This document shows positions 1 to 7,506 of a DNA stretch of 16,706 nucleotides, one piece after another. Numbering within the stretch: the first letter of the stretch is position 1; the number at the start of each line of letters is the position of its first letter. The notes beneath the pieces are model-generated. The model did not search any database. It had not been told where the DNA came from and saw only the letters and a list, made by a program, of their open reading frames with translations. The stretch is from positions 1-16,706 of the forward strand of contig JAAZKO010000026.1 in assembly GCA_012799795.1 (NCBI GenBank), given 5' to 3'. Position numbers and translations under genes: made by a program. Source of the DNA: Minisyncoccota bacterium (GTDB lineage: Bacteria > Patescibacteriota > Microgenomatia > UBA1400 > PJMF01).

Positions 1-1
1 A

Positions 2-106
2 ATCGTTAGTTTGAAAGAACTTGATTCGGCCAAATCTACTCAACAAGCGATTCTACAACAAGATGTTAATTTTTATGAATTAAGTTTAGTCGAGGTTAAA
101 CCATGA
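2..106 (+). CDS. mreC: Probable MreC, C-terminal end (partial)
   Basis: An open frame enters from the left edge and encodes 34 residues ending in ELSLVEVKP before a TGA at 104-106. The stop overlaps the start of the next gene as ATGA. MreC is the periplasmic rod-shape protein that links MreB filaments to the cell-wall elongation machinery, and in most rod-shaped bacteria it directly precedes mreD. The fragment is too short to be identified by its own motifs; the call rests on the tail lying where MreC is expected, just before mreD and mrdA. Another upstream membrane or cell-wall gene cannot be excluded. Confidence 0.55.
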   Translation: MVSLKELDSAKSTQQAILQQDVNFYELSLVEVKP

Positions 107-546
107 TCTTTTTTAACTATTTGCTACAAATTGTTTTTTTACTATTTCTCTTGAGTATTGAGTCAACTCTAGCCACCCCCATTTTTAGTTTGTTTCTTCT
201 TTTCAAGTTTTTGGATAAATTAAACCCAAGAGATGATCGGAGTTTTTATTGGCTAATTTTGGCCTTATTAATTTCAAGTTTGGCTCTAGCTTTGTTTTAT
301 CAATTAAGTATTGCCTTAACTGTGCTAATAATTGCTATTTATTATTATTTAAGGACTTTGGTGGGCAGTAGGCTTTTTATTAAAAGTTTTCAACAGTGGC
401 AATTTTTACAACTATTATTATTTGCTATTTTACAGTTGACGATCTTTTTTCTGTCTGGTTTAAGTATCAATGCTTTTATGATTTTGCAAGGGTTTTTAGT
501 TTTTATTTTATTAATTTTTAAAACGATAGCTATCAATAAGTTATGA
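103..546 (+). CDS. mreD: MreD-like rod-shape membrane protein
   Basis: This 147-residue protein is almost entirely hydrophobic, with about five predicted membrane segments (roughly residues 4-36, 47-70, 72-88, 98-120 and 122-143) separated by short loops with charged residues such as NPRDDR near 42-47. MreD is an inner-membrane component of the elongasome and works with MreC and PBP2 in lateral wall synthesis. MreD proteins are poorly conserved, so the call rests on size, membrane topology and position: its ATG overlaps the stop of the upstream gene, and its own TGA (544-546) overlaps the mrdA start at 543, again as ATGA. No Shine-Dalgarno site is seen, so translation is probably coupled. Another small polytopic protein is possible but less likely. 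Confidence 0.72.
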   Translation: MIFFNYLLQIVFLLFLLSIESTLATPIFSLFLLFKFLDKLNPRDDRSFYWLILALLISSLALALFYQLSIALTVLIIAIYYYLRTLVGSRLFIKSFQQWQFLQLLLFAILQLTIFFLSGLSINAFMILQGFLVFILLIFKTIAINKL

Positions 547-2393
547 AAAAAAACAGTTTTATTGATCGAGATCGTAAAAAATTATTTTGGTTAACAATAC
601 TCTTATTAATAGTTTTTACTTTTTTATTACTACGTTTAATTGATTTGCAATTAGTGCGAGGTCAAGAATTAGCTAAATTAGCTGAAAAAAACCGCTATTT
701 TTCCGAAACCTATTTGACTGAGCGAGCTTTAATCTTTGATCGTTACAAAAAACCTTTGATAAAAAATCACCCGAATTATTATTTGTCATCTGATCCCAAG
801 CAACTTTATAGTCAACAAGAGCTAGTTGATCACGATCAGGCTTTATTTCTTATTGCTAGCAATAGTGCGCAAATTAATCAAGACTTCTCCAGAGTTTATC
901 TCTATCCTCAGGCTTTGGCTCACGTTTTAGGCTATGTGACTGGAATAACAGCTGATGATTTAGTAAACAATCAACAGCTAAATTTTGCTGAACAATTTGG
1001 GCGTACGGGTTTGGAAGCTTACTTTGATAAGTTTTTACGTTCTAGTCCCGGTACCGAGGTTTATGAGGTGGATGCCCTGGGTAATATGCAACAATTATTT
1101 AGTAAAACTGAGAGTGAAGTTGGCAAGACTTTGTTTACTACTCTTGACCCCCTTTTATCTGAAGTAGCGAATCAGGCTTTGGGGGATAAAAAAGGAGCAG
1201 TGGTGATTATGGATGTTCAAACTGGACAAATTTTAACTTTACTTAGTAGTCCGAGTTTTGATCCTAATTTATTTGAAACAGTGCGAATGGAACATTTACT
1301 TAATCAAACTAAGAGTGAGGCGCAAAAAGAACTAAATGGTTATTTTACTGATGATCGACAATTGTTTTTTAATCGAGCAATTAGCGCCAATTATCCACCG
1401 GGATCAGTGTTCAAAGTAGTAACCGCCTTAGCCGCTTTAGAAGAGGGAGTAATCGATTTATCTACCACGATTTTAGATAAAGGTGTTTTAGAAGTAGGTG
1501 ATTATCAATATGCTAATTGGTATTACACCCAATATGGTCAAGTAGAAGGCGAGATTAATTTATCAAGAGCCATCATTCGTAGTAATGATATTTTCTTTTA
1601 TAAAATTGCGGAGTGGCTTGGTCCAGAAAAACTAGCAGATTACGCTCGTTTATTGGGTTTAGGTCAAGCTACAGGTGTCGAATTGGGCAGTGAAGCTCTT
1701 GGTTTAGTTCCTGACCCAGCCTGGAAGGAAGAGCGTTTTGGTGAAAGGTGGTTTCTGGGTAATACCTATCACTATGGCATTGGTCAGGGTGATTTACTTG
1801 CTAGTCCTTTGCAAATGACTCGAGTTTTTCAAGCCATTTTTAATCAGGGTGTCATCTGTCGTCCAACTCTACTGGTCGATGTGCGAGAGTGTTATGATTT
1901 GGCCTTTGATCAAAAAAATTTAGACTTAATCAATGAAGCTTTGTTGGGAGTAGCTCAAAAGGGGGGAACGGCATTTCCTTTATTTGACTATAACCAAATA
2001 ATGACAAACACTCTTAGTCAACGTTTAGGTGCTGAAACTTTTAATAAGATGAGCGCTAGAGAAAAAATCAAAGCAGGCATGGTGGCTGGTAAAACGGGTA
2101 CTTCGGAGTTTGGTGTTCTCAACGAGAGGGGTTATCGAGCTACGCACGCCTGGTTTACTAGTGTTGTTGGTCTTAACAAACAATTAATTCTTGATCATCG
2201 GCAAGAATTAGGTTTAGACAGTGCTAGTCCGGCCCAAAAAGCATGGCTGGAAGCTTTAAAAAACAATCAATTACCTCAAGAAATAGCGATTACGGTTTTA
2301 GTAGAAAGTGATGGTGAGACTATTTATCGAGAAGGTTCAGCTGATGCAGCACCAATAGTCAGAGAAATTTTAAATTGGATGACTGCTTTTTAA
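543..2393 (+). CDS. mrdA: Penicillin-binding protein 2 (peptidoglycan transpeptidase)
   Basis: This 616-residue class B penicillin-binding protein cross-links peptidoglycan during cell elongation. A short basic N-terminus is followed by one membrane anchor at about residues 14-36, then the PBP dimerisation domain (about 50-185) and the transpeptidase domain. The three catalytic motifs are intact: SVFK with nucleophile Ser288 and Lys291, SND at 347-349, and KTG at 517-519 inside GKTGTSEFG. Length is normal for PBP2. The order mreC-mreD-mrdA separates it from the division enzyme FtsI. The start overlaps mreD by ATGA. A segment between the SND and KTG motifs (about 440-505) looks like the usual variable region. 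Function is confident; assignment to PBP2 rather than another class B PBP is strong from context. Confidence 0.93.
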   Translation: MKKNSFIDRDRKKLFWLTILLLIVFTFLLLRLIDLQLVRGQELAKLAEKNRYFSETYLTERALIFDRYKKPLIKNHPNYYLSSDPKQLYSQQELVDHDQALFLIASNSAQINQDFSRVYLYPQALAHVLGYVTGITADDLVNNQQLNFAEQFGRTGLEAYFDKFLRSSPGTEVYEVDALGNMQQLFSKTESEVGKTLFTTLDPLLSEVANQALGDKKGAVVIMDVQTGQILTLLSSPSFDPNLFETVRMEHLLNQTKSEAQKELNGYFTDDRQLFFNRAISANYPPGSVFKVVTALAALEEGVIDLSTTILDKGVLEVGDYQYANWYYTQYGQVEGEINLSRAIIRSNDIFFYKIAEWLGPEKLADYARLLGLGQATGVELGSEALGLVPDPAWKEERFGERWFLGNTYHYGIGQGDLLASPLQMTRVFQAIFNQGVICRPTLLVDVRECYDLAFDQKNLDLINEALLGVAQKGGTAFPLFDYNQIMTNTLSQRLGAETFNKMSAREKIKAGMVAGKTGTSEFGVLNERGYRATHAWFTSVVGLNKQLILDHRQELGLDSASPAQKAWLEALKNNQLPQEIAITVLVESDGETIYREGSADAAPIVREILNWMTAF

Positions 2394-2399
2394 TTTTTT

Positions 2400-2404
2400 A
2401 GAGG
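2400..2404 (+). promoter_or_regulatory. Shine-Dalgarno site of the small ORF before dprA
   Basis: AGAGG lies 8 bases before the ATG at 2413. It is well placed for that 10-codon ORF but too far from any dprA start (2424, 2442 or 2454) to serve dprA directly. This is one reason to take the small ORF seriously. Confidence 0.4.
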
Positions 2405-2412
2405 TTTTTCTA

Positions 2413-2445
2413 ATGTCAAAGCTTTGTCAAACATTTGTTCGATGA
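2413..2445 (+). CDS. Possible 10-codon leader ORF coupled to dprA
   Basis: The ORF encodes MSKLCQTFVR and ends in a TGA (2443-2445) that overlaps an in-frame dprA ATG at 2442 as ATGA. It has its own AGAGG with 8-base spacing, while none of the possible dprA starts has a ribosome-binding site. Ribosomes ending on this ORF could restart on dprA. The same arrangement, also with 10 codons, occurs before topA at 3694. It could be chance: the peptide is short and nothing shows that its sequence matters. Confidence 0.38.
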   Translation: MSKLCQTFVR

Positions 2446-3620
2446 TATTTTTAATGAAACAATTTAGCAAAGATCATCTAACAGCGCTGTGGTCAGTAAC
2501 GGGGATAGGCAGAAAAAGTTTTAAGCGTTGTTTGTTGGCACAAAAAAAAGCCCGAATTAGTGACGAAGCTTTTTGGTCTAATCATAGCCAAGTTTGGCAA
2601 AAATCATTGTTATCAAAAAAGCAGATCGAATCAATAATAAAGTTTAAAAAAGAACATAATTTTACCGATTATTATCAAAAATTGAAAACAAAAAAGATTC
2701 GGGTTATTTTGGATAGAGAACAGCACTATCCGAGCTTACTAAAAAACATTAGTCAGCCCCCACCAGTTTTGTTTTATAAAGCTCGTGAGAAAATAAGTGC
2801 TAATTATTGGAATAATTTATTTTTAGCTGTAGTTGGAACACGGCGTATTACTGGCTATGGTCGTTTAATTATCAAAAATTTACTTCGTGACTGTCTTTTA
2901 TCCAGTCAGGCTAAATTGGTATCAGGTTTTATGTATGGAGTCGATGTTGAAGCTATGAAAATAGCTCAGCAATTAACTCAAACCTTGGGTATTTTGGGCT
3001 ATGGTTTTGATTACTGTTATCCGAGACATCAAAAAAACTTAATGGACAAGATGCTTGAGGAGGGAGCAATTTTTATTAGTGAATATCCACCATTCATCCA
3101 GCCGAGTGCTGGTAGCTTCGTGCAACGGAATCGGATTATTGCTGGTTTGGCTCAAGCAGTAATGGTTGTTGAAGCCGCTAAAAATAGCGGTAGTTTAATC
3201 ACCGCTCAGTGTGCTGTTGATGAAGGACGAACTGTTTTGGCAGTGCCCGGTCCAATTACCAACCCATATTCTTTAGCTTGTCACCAATTAATTAAAGAGG
3301 GTGCTTGTTTGGTAGCCAGCGTTGAAGATTTTTACGTAGCACTTAATTTGGTCGTTCAATATCAACAAATTGCAAAAAATTCTAGTGAAAGAGCAAAACT
3401 TTCATCAAAAAAGGAGTCTGTTTCGTCTGGAAAAACTTTTTTATCTGATCAAGAAGAGAAAATTTTGAGCATTTTTCAAAATCAAGGGATGGCTTTATCA
3501 TTTGATCAATTAGCGCTGACTAGTCATTATGATTATGGTCAATTAGCAGAATGTTTATTAAAGCTAGAAATTAAGCAAATTATTAAACAAGAAGGACAAA
3601 ACTATATCTTAAAAACTTAA
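2442..3620 (+). CDS. dprA: DNA processing protein DprA (Smf)
   Basis: DprA binds incoming single-stranded DNA during natural transformation and loads RecA. A short N-terminal region has a helix-hairpin-helix-like VTGIGRKSF. The Rossmann-type DprA domain runs from VVGTRR (about residue 130) through VSGFMYGVDVEAM, ILGYGFDYCYPRHQ, FVQRNRIIAGLA and SGSLITAQCAVDEGR to AVPGP. A C-terminal winged-helix-like region begins near LSDQEEKILSIF. At about 392 residues it is of ordinary length. The usual GLARGID-type motif is altered to GFMYGVD. I chose the ATG at 2442 because it overlaps the stop of a small upstream ORF; the ATG at 2454 (MKQFSKDHL) fits typical N-termini equally well, and a TTG at 2424 is less likely. 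The gene follows mrdA after about 50 bases. Confidence 0.92.
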   Translation: MIFLMKQFSKDHLTALWSVTGIGRKSFKRCLLAQKKARISDEAFWSNHSQVWQKSLLSKKQIESIIKFKKEHNFTDYYQKLKTKKIRVILDREQHYPSLLKNISQPPPVLFYKAREKISANYWNNLFLAVVGTRRITGYGRLIIKNLLRDCLLSSQAKLVSGFMYGVDVEAMKIAQQLTQTLGILGYGFDYCYPRHQKNLMDKMLEEGAIFISEYPPFIQPSAGSFVQRNRIIAGLAQAVMVVEAAKNSGSLITAQCAVDEGRTVLAVPGPITNPYSLACHQLIKEGACLVASVEDFYVALNLVVQYQQIAKNSSERAKLSSKKESVSSGKTFLSDQEEKILSIFQNQGMALSFDQLALTSHYDYGQLAECLLKLEIKQIIKQEGQNYILKT

Positions 3621-3639
3621 GCTCCATTTGCTTTTTTTT
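3619..3639 (+). terminator. Weak possible terminator after dprA
   Basis: A 4-base-pair stem AAGC/GCTT (3619-3622 with 3630-3633) and 7-base loop run into eight Ts (3632-3639). The T-tract is good but the stem is too short to be convincing. The topA promoter follows shortly after, so a transcription boundary here is reasonable. Confidence 0.3.
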
Positions 3640-3677
3640 CCATAATCCTTTTAAAATGAGGGCTTAGTTTGCATTAG

Positions 3678-3693
3678 TGGCTATAATACAAAG
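3678..3693 (+). promoter_or_regulatory. Promoter -10 for topA, placed for a leaderless small ORF
   Basis: A perfect TATAAT lies at 3682-3687, with a TG at 3678-3679 (one base further upstream than the classical extended -10). No convincing -35 hexamer is seen at 16-18 bases. The expected transcription start, 7 bases after the hexamer, falls on the A of an ATG at 3694. The mRNA would therefore start directly at the start codon of the 10-codon ORF before topA. Confidence 0.55.
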
Positions 3694-3726
3694 ATGATTG
3701 TTGAAAATAAACGAGGATATTTATGA
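3694..3726 (+). CDS. Possible leaderless 10-codon ORF coupled to topA
   Basis: The ORF encodes MIVENKRGYL, and its TGA (3724-3726) overlaps the topA ATG at 3723 as ATGA. The ATG is 6 bases after a perfect TATAAT, so it may be at the very 5' end of the mRNA. The GAGGA at 3713-3717 lies inside it and can serve topA. A leaderless ribosome would pass through topA's binding site and terminate on its start codon. The parallel 10-codon ORF before dprA raises confidence, but translation is unproven. Confidence 0.42.
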   Translation: MIVENKRGYL

Positions 3727-5978
3727 ATTTAGTTATTGTTGAATCACCGACCAAAGCGCGAAAGCTTAGATCATATCTAGGCAAAGATTTTACTGTAGAG
3801 GCTTCTATTGGTCACGTTCGAGGTTTACCTAAAAAGAATCTAGGAATTGATTTGGAAAATAATTACCAAGCACTCTATGAAGTGAGCAGTGATAAGAAAA
3901 AAATAGTTAGCAAATTAAGAAAGTTAGCCAGAGAAGCCCAATCTATTTATTTGGCTATGGATCCAGATCGAGAAGGAGAGGCGATTGCTTGGCACATTAA
4001 ATATTTATTGGAAAATGATCGGCAATTTAAAAAAAGTGACAGTGCAAAACGAAATTTTTTGCGCTCTACTTTTTATGAAATTACTAAACCAGCAGTACTC
4101 AAAGCCATTGATCAACCTTCAACAATAAATTTAGATTTAGTTGATGCTCAACAAGCTAGAAGAGTTTTGGATCGACTGGTGGGCTATAAGGTTTCTCCAG
4201 TGCTTTGGAAAAAAGTCAGACGAGGCTTGTCAGCAGGACGAGTACAGTCAGTGGCTTTGCGGATGATTGTTGAGCGGGAAAGAGAGATTGAGGCTTTTAA
4301 AAGCGACGAATATTGGGAATTTGCTGTGGCTTTAGCCATTCCAGAGTATTTTAAAGACTCAGAACTTGAGAAATGGCAAAAAAAAGAAGCCATTTTTAGT
4401 GAAGAGCAAAAGCAAATAGAGTTGCCAAAAGAAATTTTGCTATTATCTGTGGAGAAGGTCGATGATAAGAAGTTAAAAATTGACAACGAAAAAGCAGCTA
4501 AAAAAATTGCTGAGGATTTGGGCAAGGCGAAATATCAAGTAAAAGACCTGAAAAAAATTGAACGTCGTCGCCAAAGTTTACCTCCTTTCACCACTTCTTT
4601 ATTACAACAGACCGCCGCTAATCGTTTTGGTTTTAGTGCTAAACAAACTATGAGTTTAGCTCAACGCCTTTATGAAGAGGGTTTAATTACTTATCATCGT
4701 ACTGATGCCTTTTATTTGGCTACAAGCGCTGTAGAAGCAGCTCGCCAATATATTACAAAGGAATTTGGTCCAGATTATTTACCAGAGAAGGCGCGCTATT
4801 TTAGTAAAAAGAACAAAAATTCTCAAGAAGCTCATGAGGCAATTCGAGTCACTGATTTAAATGTTACTCAAGATAATTTAGAAAATGTGGCCAAATTAAG
4901 CACTAGCCATCTGAAACTTTACGATTTAATTTGGAGAAGATTTTTAGCTTCACAGATGAGTGAGGCTGTTTACGATCAAACGACAATTTTAGTTAGTGCT
5001 AGACCTGAGGATCAAAAGAAAGAATATGAGCTAAAAGTAGTTGGTTCAGTGATGAAATTCCCCGGCTGGCGACGCTTGTTTAGTCAGAAAAATGACCTAA
5101 TGTTGCCAGAAGTGAAAGTGGATCAAGTTTTAACTTATTTAGCACAAAATCCTATGCAGAAATTCACTCAGCCACCAGCTCGTTATAACGATGCATCGTT
5201 AATTAAAGAATTGGAGAAGCGAGGCATTGGTCGTCCAAGTACTTATGCATCAATTATTTCAGTAATTATTCAAAGAGCTTATGTGGAAAGACAAGATCGT
5301 AGGTTTTTTGCTACAGCGATTGGGACAACAGTTAGTGATTTTTTGTTAAAACACTTTCAGGTCTTAATGGATTATGATTTTACTGCGACTATTGAAGAAA
5401 GTTTAGATAAAATTGCTGAGGGAGATAAAGCTTGGACTAAGGTGGTTGACGAATTTTACCAACCCTTGGCCAAGCGCATTGAACTAGCCACTAAAGAGGC
5501 TGAACGAGTGGCAGTGCCGGTCGAAAAGACTGGTGAAGCATGTCCCGAATGTGCCAAATTAGTCAAAGCAGGAGAGTTAGATGAAAAAGAAGCTGGTGAA
5601 GTGGTCATTCGCTCAGGTCGTTATGGAAAATTTAAGAGTTGCAGTCGTTTTCCTGATTGCAAATACACTGAAAATTTAGTGGAAACCTTGGGCGATCAGC
5701 TTTGCCCACTTTGTCAAAAAGCGCAAATTGTTATCAAAAATACCCGTTGGGGCAAATCTTTTTATGGTTGTGCTGATTATCCCAAATGTCAGTGGGCATC
5801 TTGGAAAAAACCAGAGCCAGACCTCAAATTGACCCAAGCTCAATGGGAGGAAATTCAGGCTAAACGTGAAGCTTGGAAAGCTAAACGGGCTAAAAGTAAG
5901 GGTGAAAGTAAGGGTAAAAGTAAAAGCAAAAATAAGAAAACAGCTAAAAAAACTAAGAAACAGAAAAAAACTTCATGA
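3723..5978 (+). CDS. topA: DNA topoisomerase I (type IA)
   Basis: This 751-residue enzyme relaxes negatively supercoiled DNA by cutting one strand through a tyrosine link. The TOPRIM domain at the N-terminus carries Glu7 in VIVESPTKA and the acidic metal site DPDREGE at residues 80-86. The active-site tyrosine is Tyr324 in GLITYHRTDA, where the family usually has TDS. Two C-terminal four-cysteine zinc ribbons follow: C607/C610/C640/C646 and C661/C664/C683/C689. The protein ends in a lysine-rich repetitive tail (about 722-751) that probably binds nucleic acid. The ATG at 3723 has GAGGA 5 bases upstream and overlaps the stop of a 10-codon leader ORF. The stop overlaps nadD as ATGA. Length and motif order are typical. 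Confidence 0.96.
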   Translation: MNLVIVESPTKARKLRSYLGKDFTVEASIGHVRGLPKKNLGIDLENNYQALYEVSSDKKKIVSKLRKLAREAQSIYLAMDPDREGEAIAWHIKYLLENDRQFKKSDSAKRNFLRSTFYEITKPAVLKAIDQPSTINLDLVDAQQARRVLDRLVGYKVSPVLWKKVRRGLSAGRVQSVALRMIVEREREIEAFKSDEYWEFAVALAIPEYFKDSELEKWQKKEAIFSEEQKQIELPKEILLLSVEKVDDKKLKIDNEKAAKKIAEDLGKAKYQVKDLKKIERRRQSLPPFTTSLLQQTAANRFGFSAKQTMSLAQRLYEEGLITYHRTDAFYLATSAVEAARQYITKEFGPDYLPEKARYFSKKNKNSQEAHEAIRVTDLNVTQDNLENVAKLSTSHLKLYDLIWRRFLASQMSEAVYDQTTILVSARPEDQKKEYELKVVGSVMKFPGWRRLFSQKNDLMLPEVKVDQVLTYLAQNPMQKFTQPPARYNDASLIKELEKRGIGRPSTYASIISVIIQRAYVERQDRRFFATAIGTTVSDFLLKHFQVLMDYDFTATIEESLDKIAEGDKAWTKVVDEFYQPLAKRIELATKEAERVAVPVEKTGEACPECAKLVKAGELDEKEAGEVVIRSGRYGKFKSCSRFPDCKYTENLVETLGDQLCPLCQKAQIVIKNTRWGKSFYGCADYPKCQWASWKKPEPDLKLTQAQWEEIQAKREAWKAKRAKSKGESKGKSKSKNKKTAKKTKKQKKTS

Positions 5979-6583
5979 AAGTCATGCTTTTTGGTGGTAG
6001 TTTTAATCCACCTCATCTTGCTCATCAGCAAATAGCAAAAACAGTGCTCAAGGCAGGTTTAGCTGATCAACTTTGGTATTTACCAGTTGGCAAGCATGAT
6101 TTTATTAAAGAAGTAGTGCCAGCCAAGCAACGTTTAGAGATGTTAGAGTTAATTTTACCCAAAGCTGGAGAACCATTTTATGAAGAAATGAGAATTGAGG
6201 ATTGTGAAATTCGTTATTTTAAAACTAGTTATACTGCTACAACTCTTGATTATTTAAGCGCTCGCTACCCCCAGCATCAATTTTCTTTTTTAATGGGTAG
6301 TGATAATTTAGCTAAATTTCATTTATGGTATGACCAGTTGGGTAGAGATTATCGGTATTTATTAAAGCATTATCCAATTTATATTTATCCAAGAGTTAAT
6401 TTTCCACTTAAACCTCTATATAAAAACATGATCTCTCTATCTCAATTAAAGGCTGTAGCTGCTTCTTCTACTCAGGTAAGAAAAGCGCTCAGTGGTGGAG
6501 ATAAACAAGTAAATTTAAAGCACCTGCTTGATCAGCGAATTATCAATTATATTAGAAAACAGCATTTATATGGCACAAGCTAA
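5975..6583 (+). CDS. nadD: Nicotinate-nucleotide adenylyltransferase
   Basis: NadD transfers AMP from ATP to nicotinate mononucleotide, giving deamido-NAD in the NAD pathway. The N-terminal FGGSFNPPHLAHQQ contains the GxFxPxHxxH nucleotidyltransferase signature, LMGSDNLAKFHLW matches the substrate region, and AASSTQVRKAL near the C-terminus is the ISSTxxR-type ATP motif. At 202 residues it has the usual length. The ATG overlaps the topA stop as ATGA and no Shine-Dalgarno site is visible, so translation is probably coupled to topA. The next gene starts inside its last codons. NadD is preferred over phosphopantetheine adenylyltransferase because of length and the C-terminal motif. Confidence 0.92.
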   Translation: MKVMLFGGSFNPPHLAHQQIAKTVLKAGLADQLWYLPVGKHDFIKEVVPAKQRLEMLELILPKAGEPFYEEMRIEDCEIRYFKTSYTATTLDYLSARYPQHQFSFLMGSDNLAKFHLWYDQLGRDYRYLLKHYPIYIYPRVNFPLKPLYKNMISLSQLKAVAASSTQVRKALSGGDKQVNLKHLLDQRIINYIRKQHLYGTS

Positions 6584-6881
6584 ATATCAAATCTATTATC
6601 AAAAAATGATTGATGACAATCGACCCTTATTTGATCGTTTTGCCAAAATCCATCATTTATTTGAAGCAAACCAAGACCTAAATGCCGAAGTTTTTCATCA
6701 ATTGGGGAGAGAAGTTTTAGACGTAATTCGTGATTATGATCGACGATTATGTGCGGCTATGGGTCGAGGAGTTTATAGTATTTATTCAGACAAATTGTCG
6801 CAAAAATTTTGGGATTTAGTTAGGGAAGATTTTCCAAAAATTGATATGGTTGGGGTTAAGATCAAAAAAATTACTGTTTAG
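6570..6881 (+). CDS. Conserved-looking protein of unknown function
   Basis: This 103-residue soluble, mostly helical, charged protein has no signal peptide or membrane segment. It carries KIHHLFEANQ, a central GREVLDVIRDYDRRLC, and KLSQKFWDLVREDFPKIDMVGVKIKK at the C-terminus. I recall similar short proteins in other CPR genomes but know no assigned function. The ATG at 6570 overlaps the end of nadD by 14 bases; a TTG 42 bases further upstream is possible but would lengthen the overlap. Overlap with nadD points to co-expression. RRLC and the FPKID block look like conserved surfaces, but no catalytic motif is recognisable. Confidence 0.75.
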   Translation: MAQAKYQIYYQKMIDDNRPLFDRFAKIHHLFEANQDLNAEVFHQLGREVLDVIRDYDRRLCAAMGRGVYSIYSDKLSQKFWDLVREDFPKIDMVGVKIKKITV

Positions 6882-6912
6882 CTAGCTGCTTGTGTGTCTT
6901 TAATTAAACTTG

Positions 6913-6927
6913 TGCTATAGTTTTTTT
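6913..6927 (+). promoter_or_regulatory. Extended -10 promoter giving a leaderless mRNA
   Basis: TGCTATAGT at 6913-6921 is an extended -10 (TG, one base, TATAGT) followed by six Ts and then ATG at 6928. The predicted transcription start coincides with the start codon, so there is no room for a ribosome-binding site. A TTG at 6890-6892 is too far (20 bases) to be a normal -35. Confidence 0.62.
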
Positions 6928-7488
6928 ATGAATCAAACGGTGCGTATTATTTTTAATCCTCAAGAAATTAAACCTATTGTGGCTGAGGCCAGAAAAAAGG
7001 GGCAGAAGATAGTATTAACCCAAGGCTCCTTTGATTTAGTGCACATTGGTCATGCTAGATATTGTGAAAAAGCAAAATCTTTTGGTGATCTATTAATTGT
7101 AGGAGTTGATAGTGATAAAAAAGTGAGAACTCGCAAAGGTGAAAATCGACCAATTGTTCCCCAAGATGAAAGAATGGAAATGCTTACTCATTTACGTAGT
7201 GTTGACTATGTCATTTTAAAAGAACTAGGCGATCCAAAATTTAATTTGATTAAAACTATTAAGCCTGATGTTTTAGTAGCTACTAAAGAAACTTATGATA
7301 CTGCCACTATTCGTCAACTTGAAACTATTTGTGGCAAAATTGTAGTGTTGGATCCAATGGCGACAACTAGCACTACGGGTAAAATCCGTTTAATGCAAAT
7401 GAAAACTGCTAACAGTATCAAAAATAAAATGAGTAGTAAGCTAATCAGTACCATTGAAGATGTTTTGGCAGAATTTAAAGATGATTAG
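6928..7488 (+). CDS. RfaE2/TagD-type nucleotidyltransferase
   Basis: This 186-residue member of the cytidylyltransferase superfamily joins a nucleotide to a phosphorylated small molecule. The N-terminal TQGSFDLVHIGHARYC has the HxGH active-site motif, followed by GVDSDKKVRTRKGENRPIV and the ERMEML segment; TSTTGKIRLM later resembles the ISSTxxR motif. It most resembles the second domain of the heptose enzyme HldE/RfaE, or glycerol-3-phosphate cytidylyltransferase TagD. The substrate cannot be decided here, and no neighbouring heptose or teichoic acid genes are seen. I chose the ATG at 6928 over an upstream in-frame TTG at 6910 because an extended -10 sits in between. The deaminase gene follows after 18 bases. 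Confidence 0.82.
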   Translation: MNQTVRIIFNPQEIKPIVAEARKKGQKIVLTQGSFDLVHIGHARYCEKAKSFGDLLIVGVDSDKKVRTRKGENRPIVPQDERMEMLTHLRSVDYVILKELGDPKFNLIKTIKPDVLVATKETYDTATIRQLETICGKIVVLDPMATTSTTGKIRLMQMKTANSIKNKMSSKLISTIEDVLAEFKDD

Positions 7489-7506
7489 AAATTAATTGCT
7501 TTTATT

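Noticed and set aside
985..1167. 60-codon plus-strand ORF inside mrdA.
   Set aside because: It is in a different frame within a well-supported PBP2 gene and has no motif of its own.
4184..4525. Minus-strand ORF of 113 codons inside topA.
   Set aside because: The topA frame here encodes conserved domain sequence; the antisense frame has no motif and no promoter or ribosome-binding signal.
6910..6927. TTG start adding 6 residues to the RfaE2-type enzyme.
   Set aside because: The added codons overlap the extended -10 promoter, so they would not be in the mRNA.
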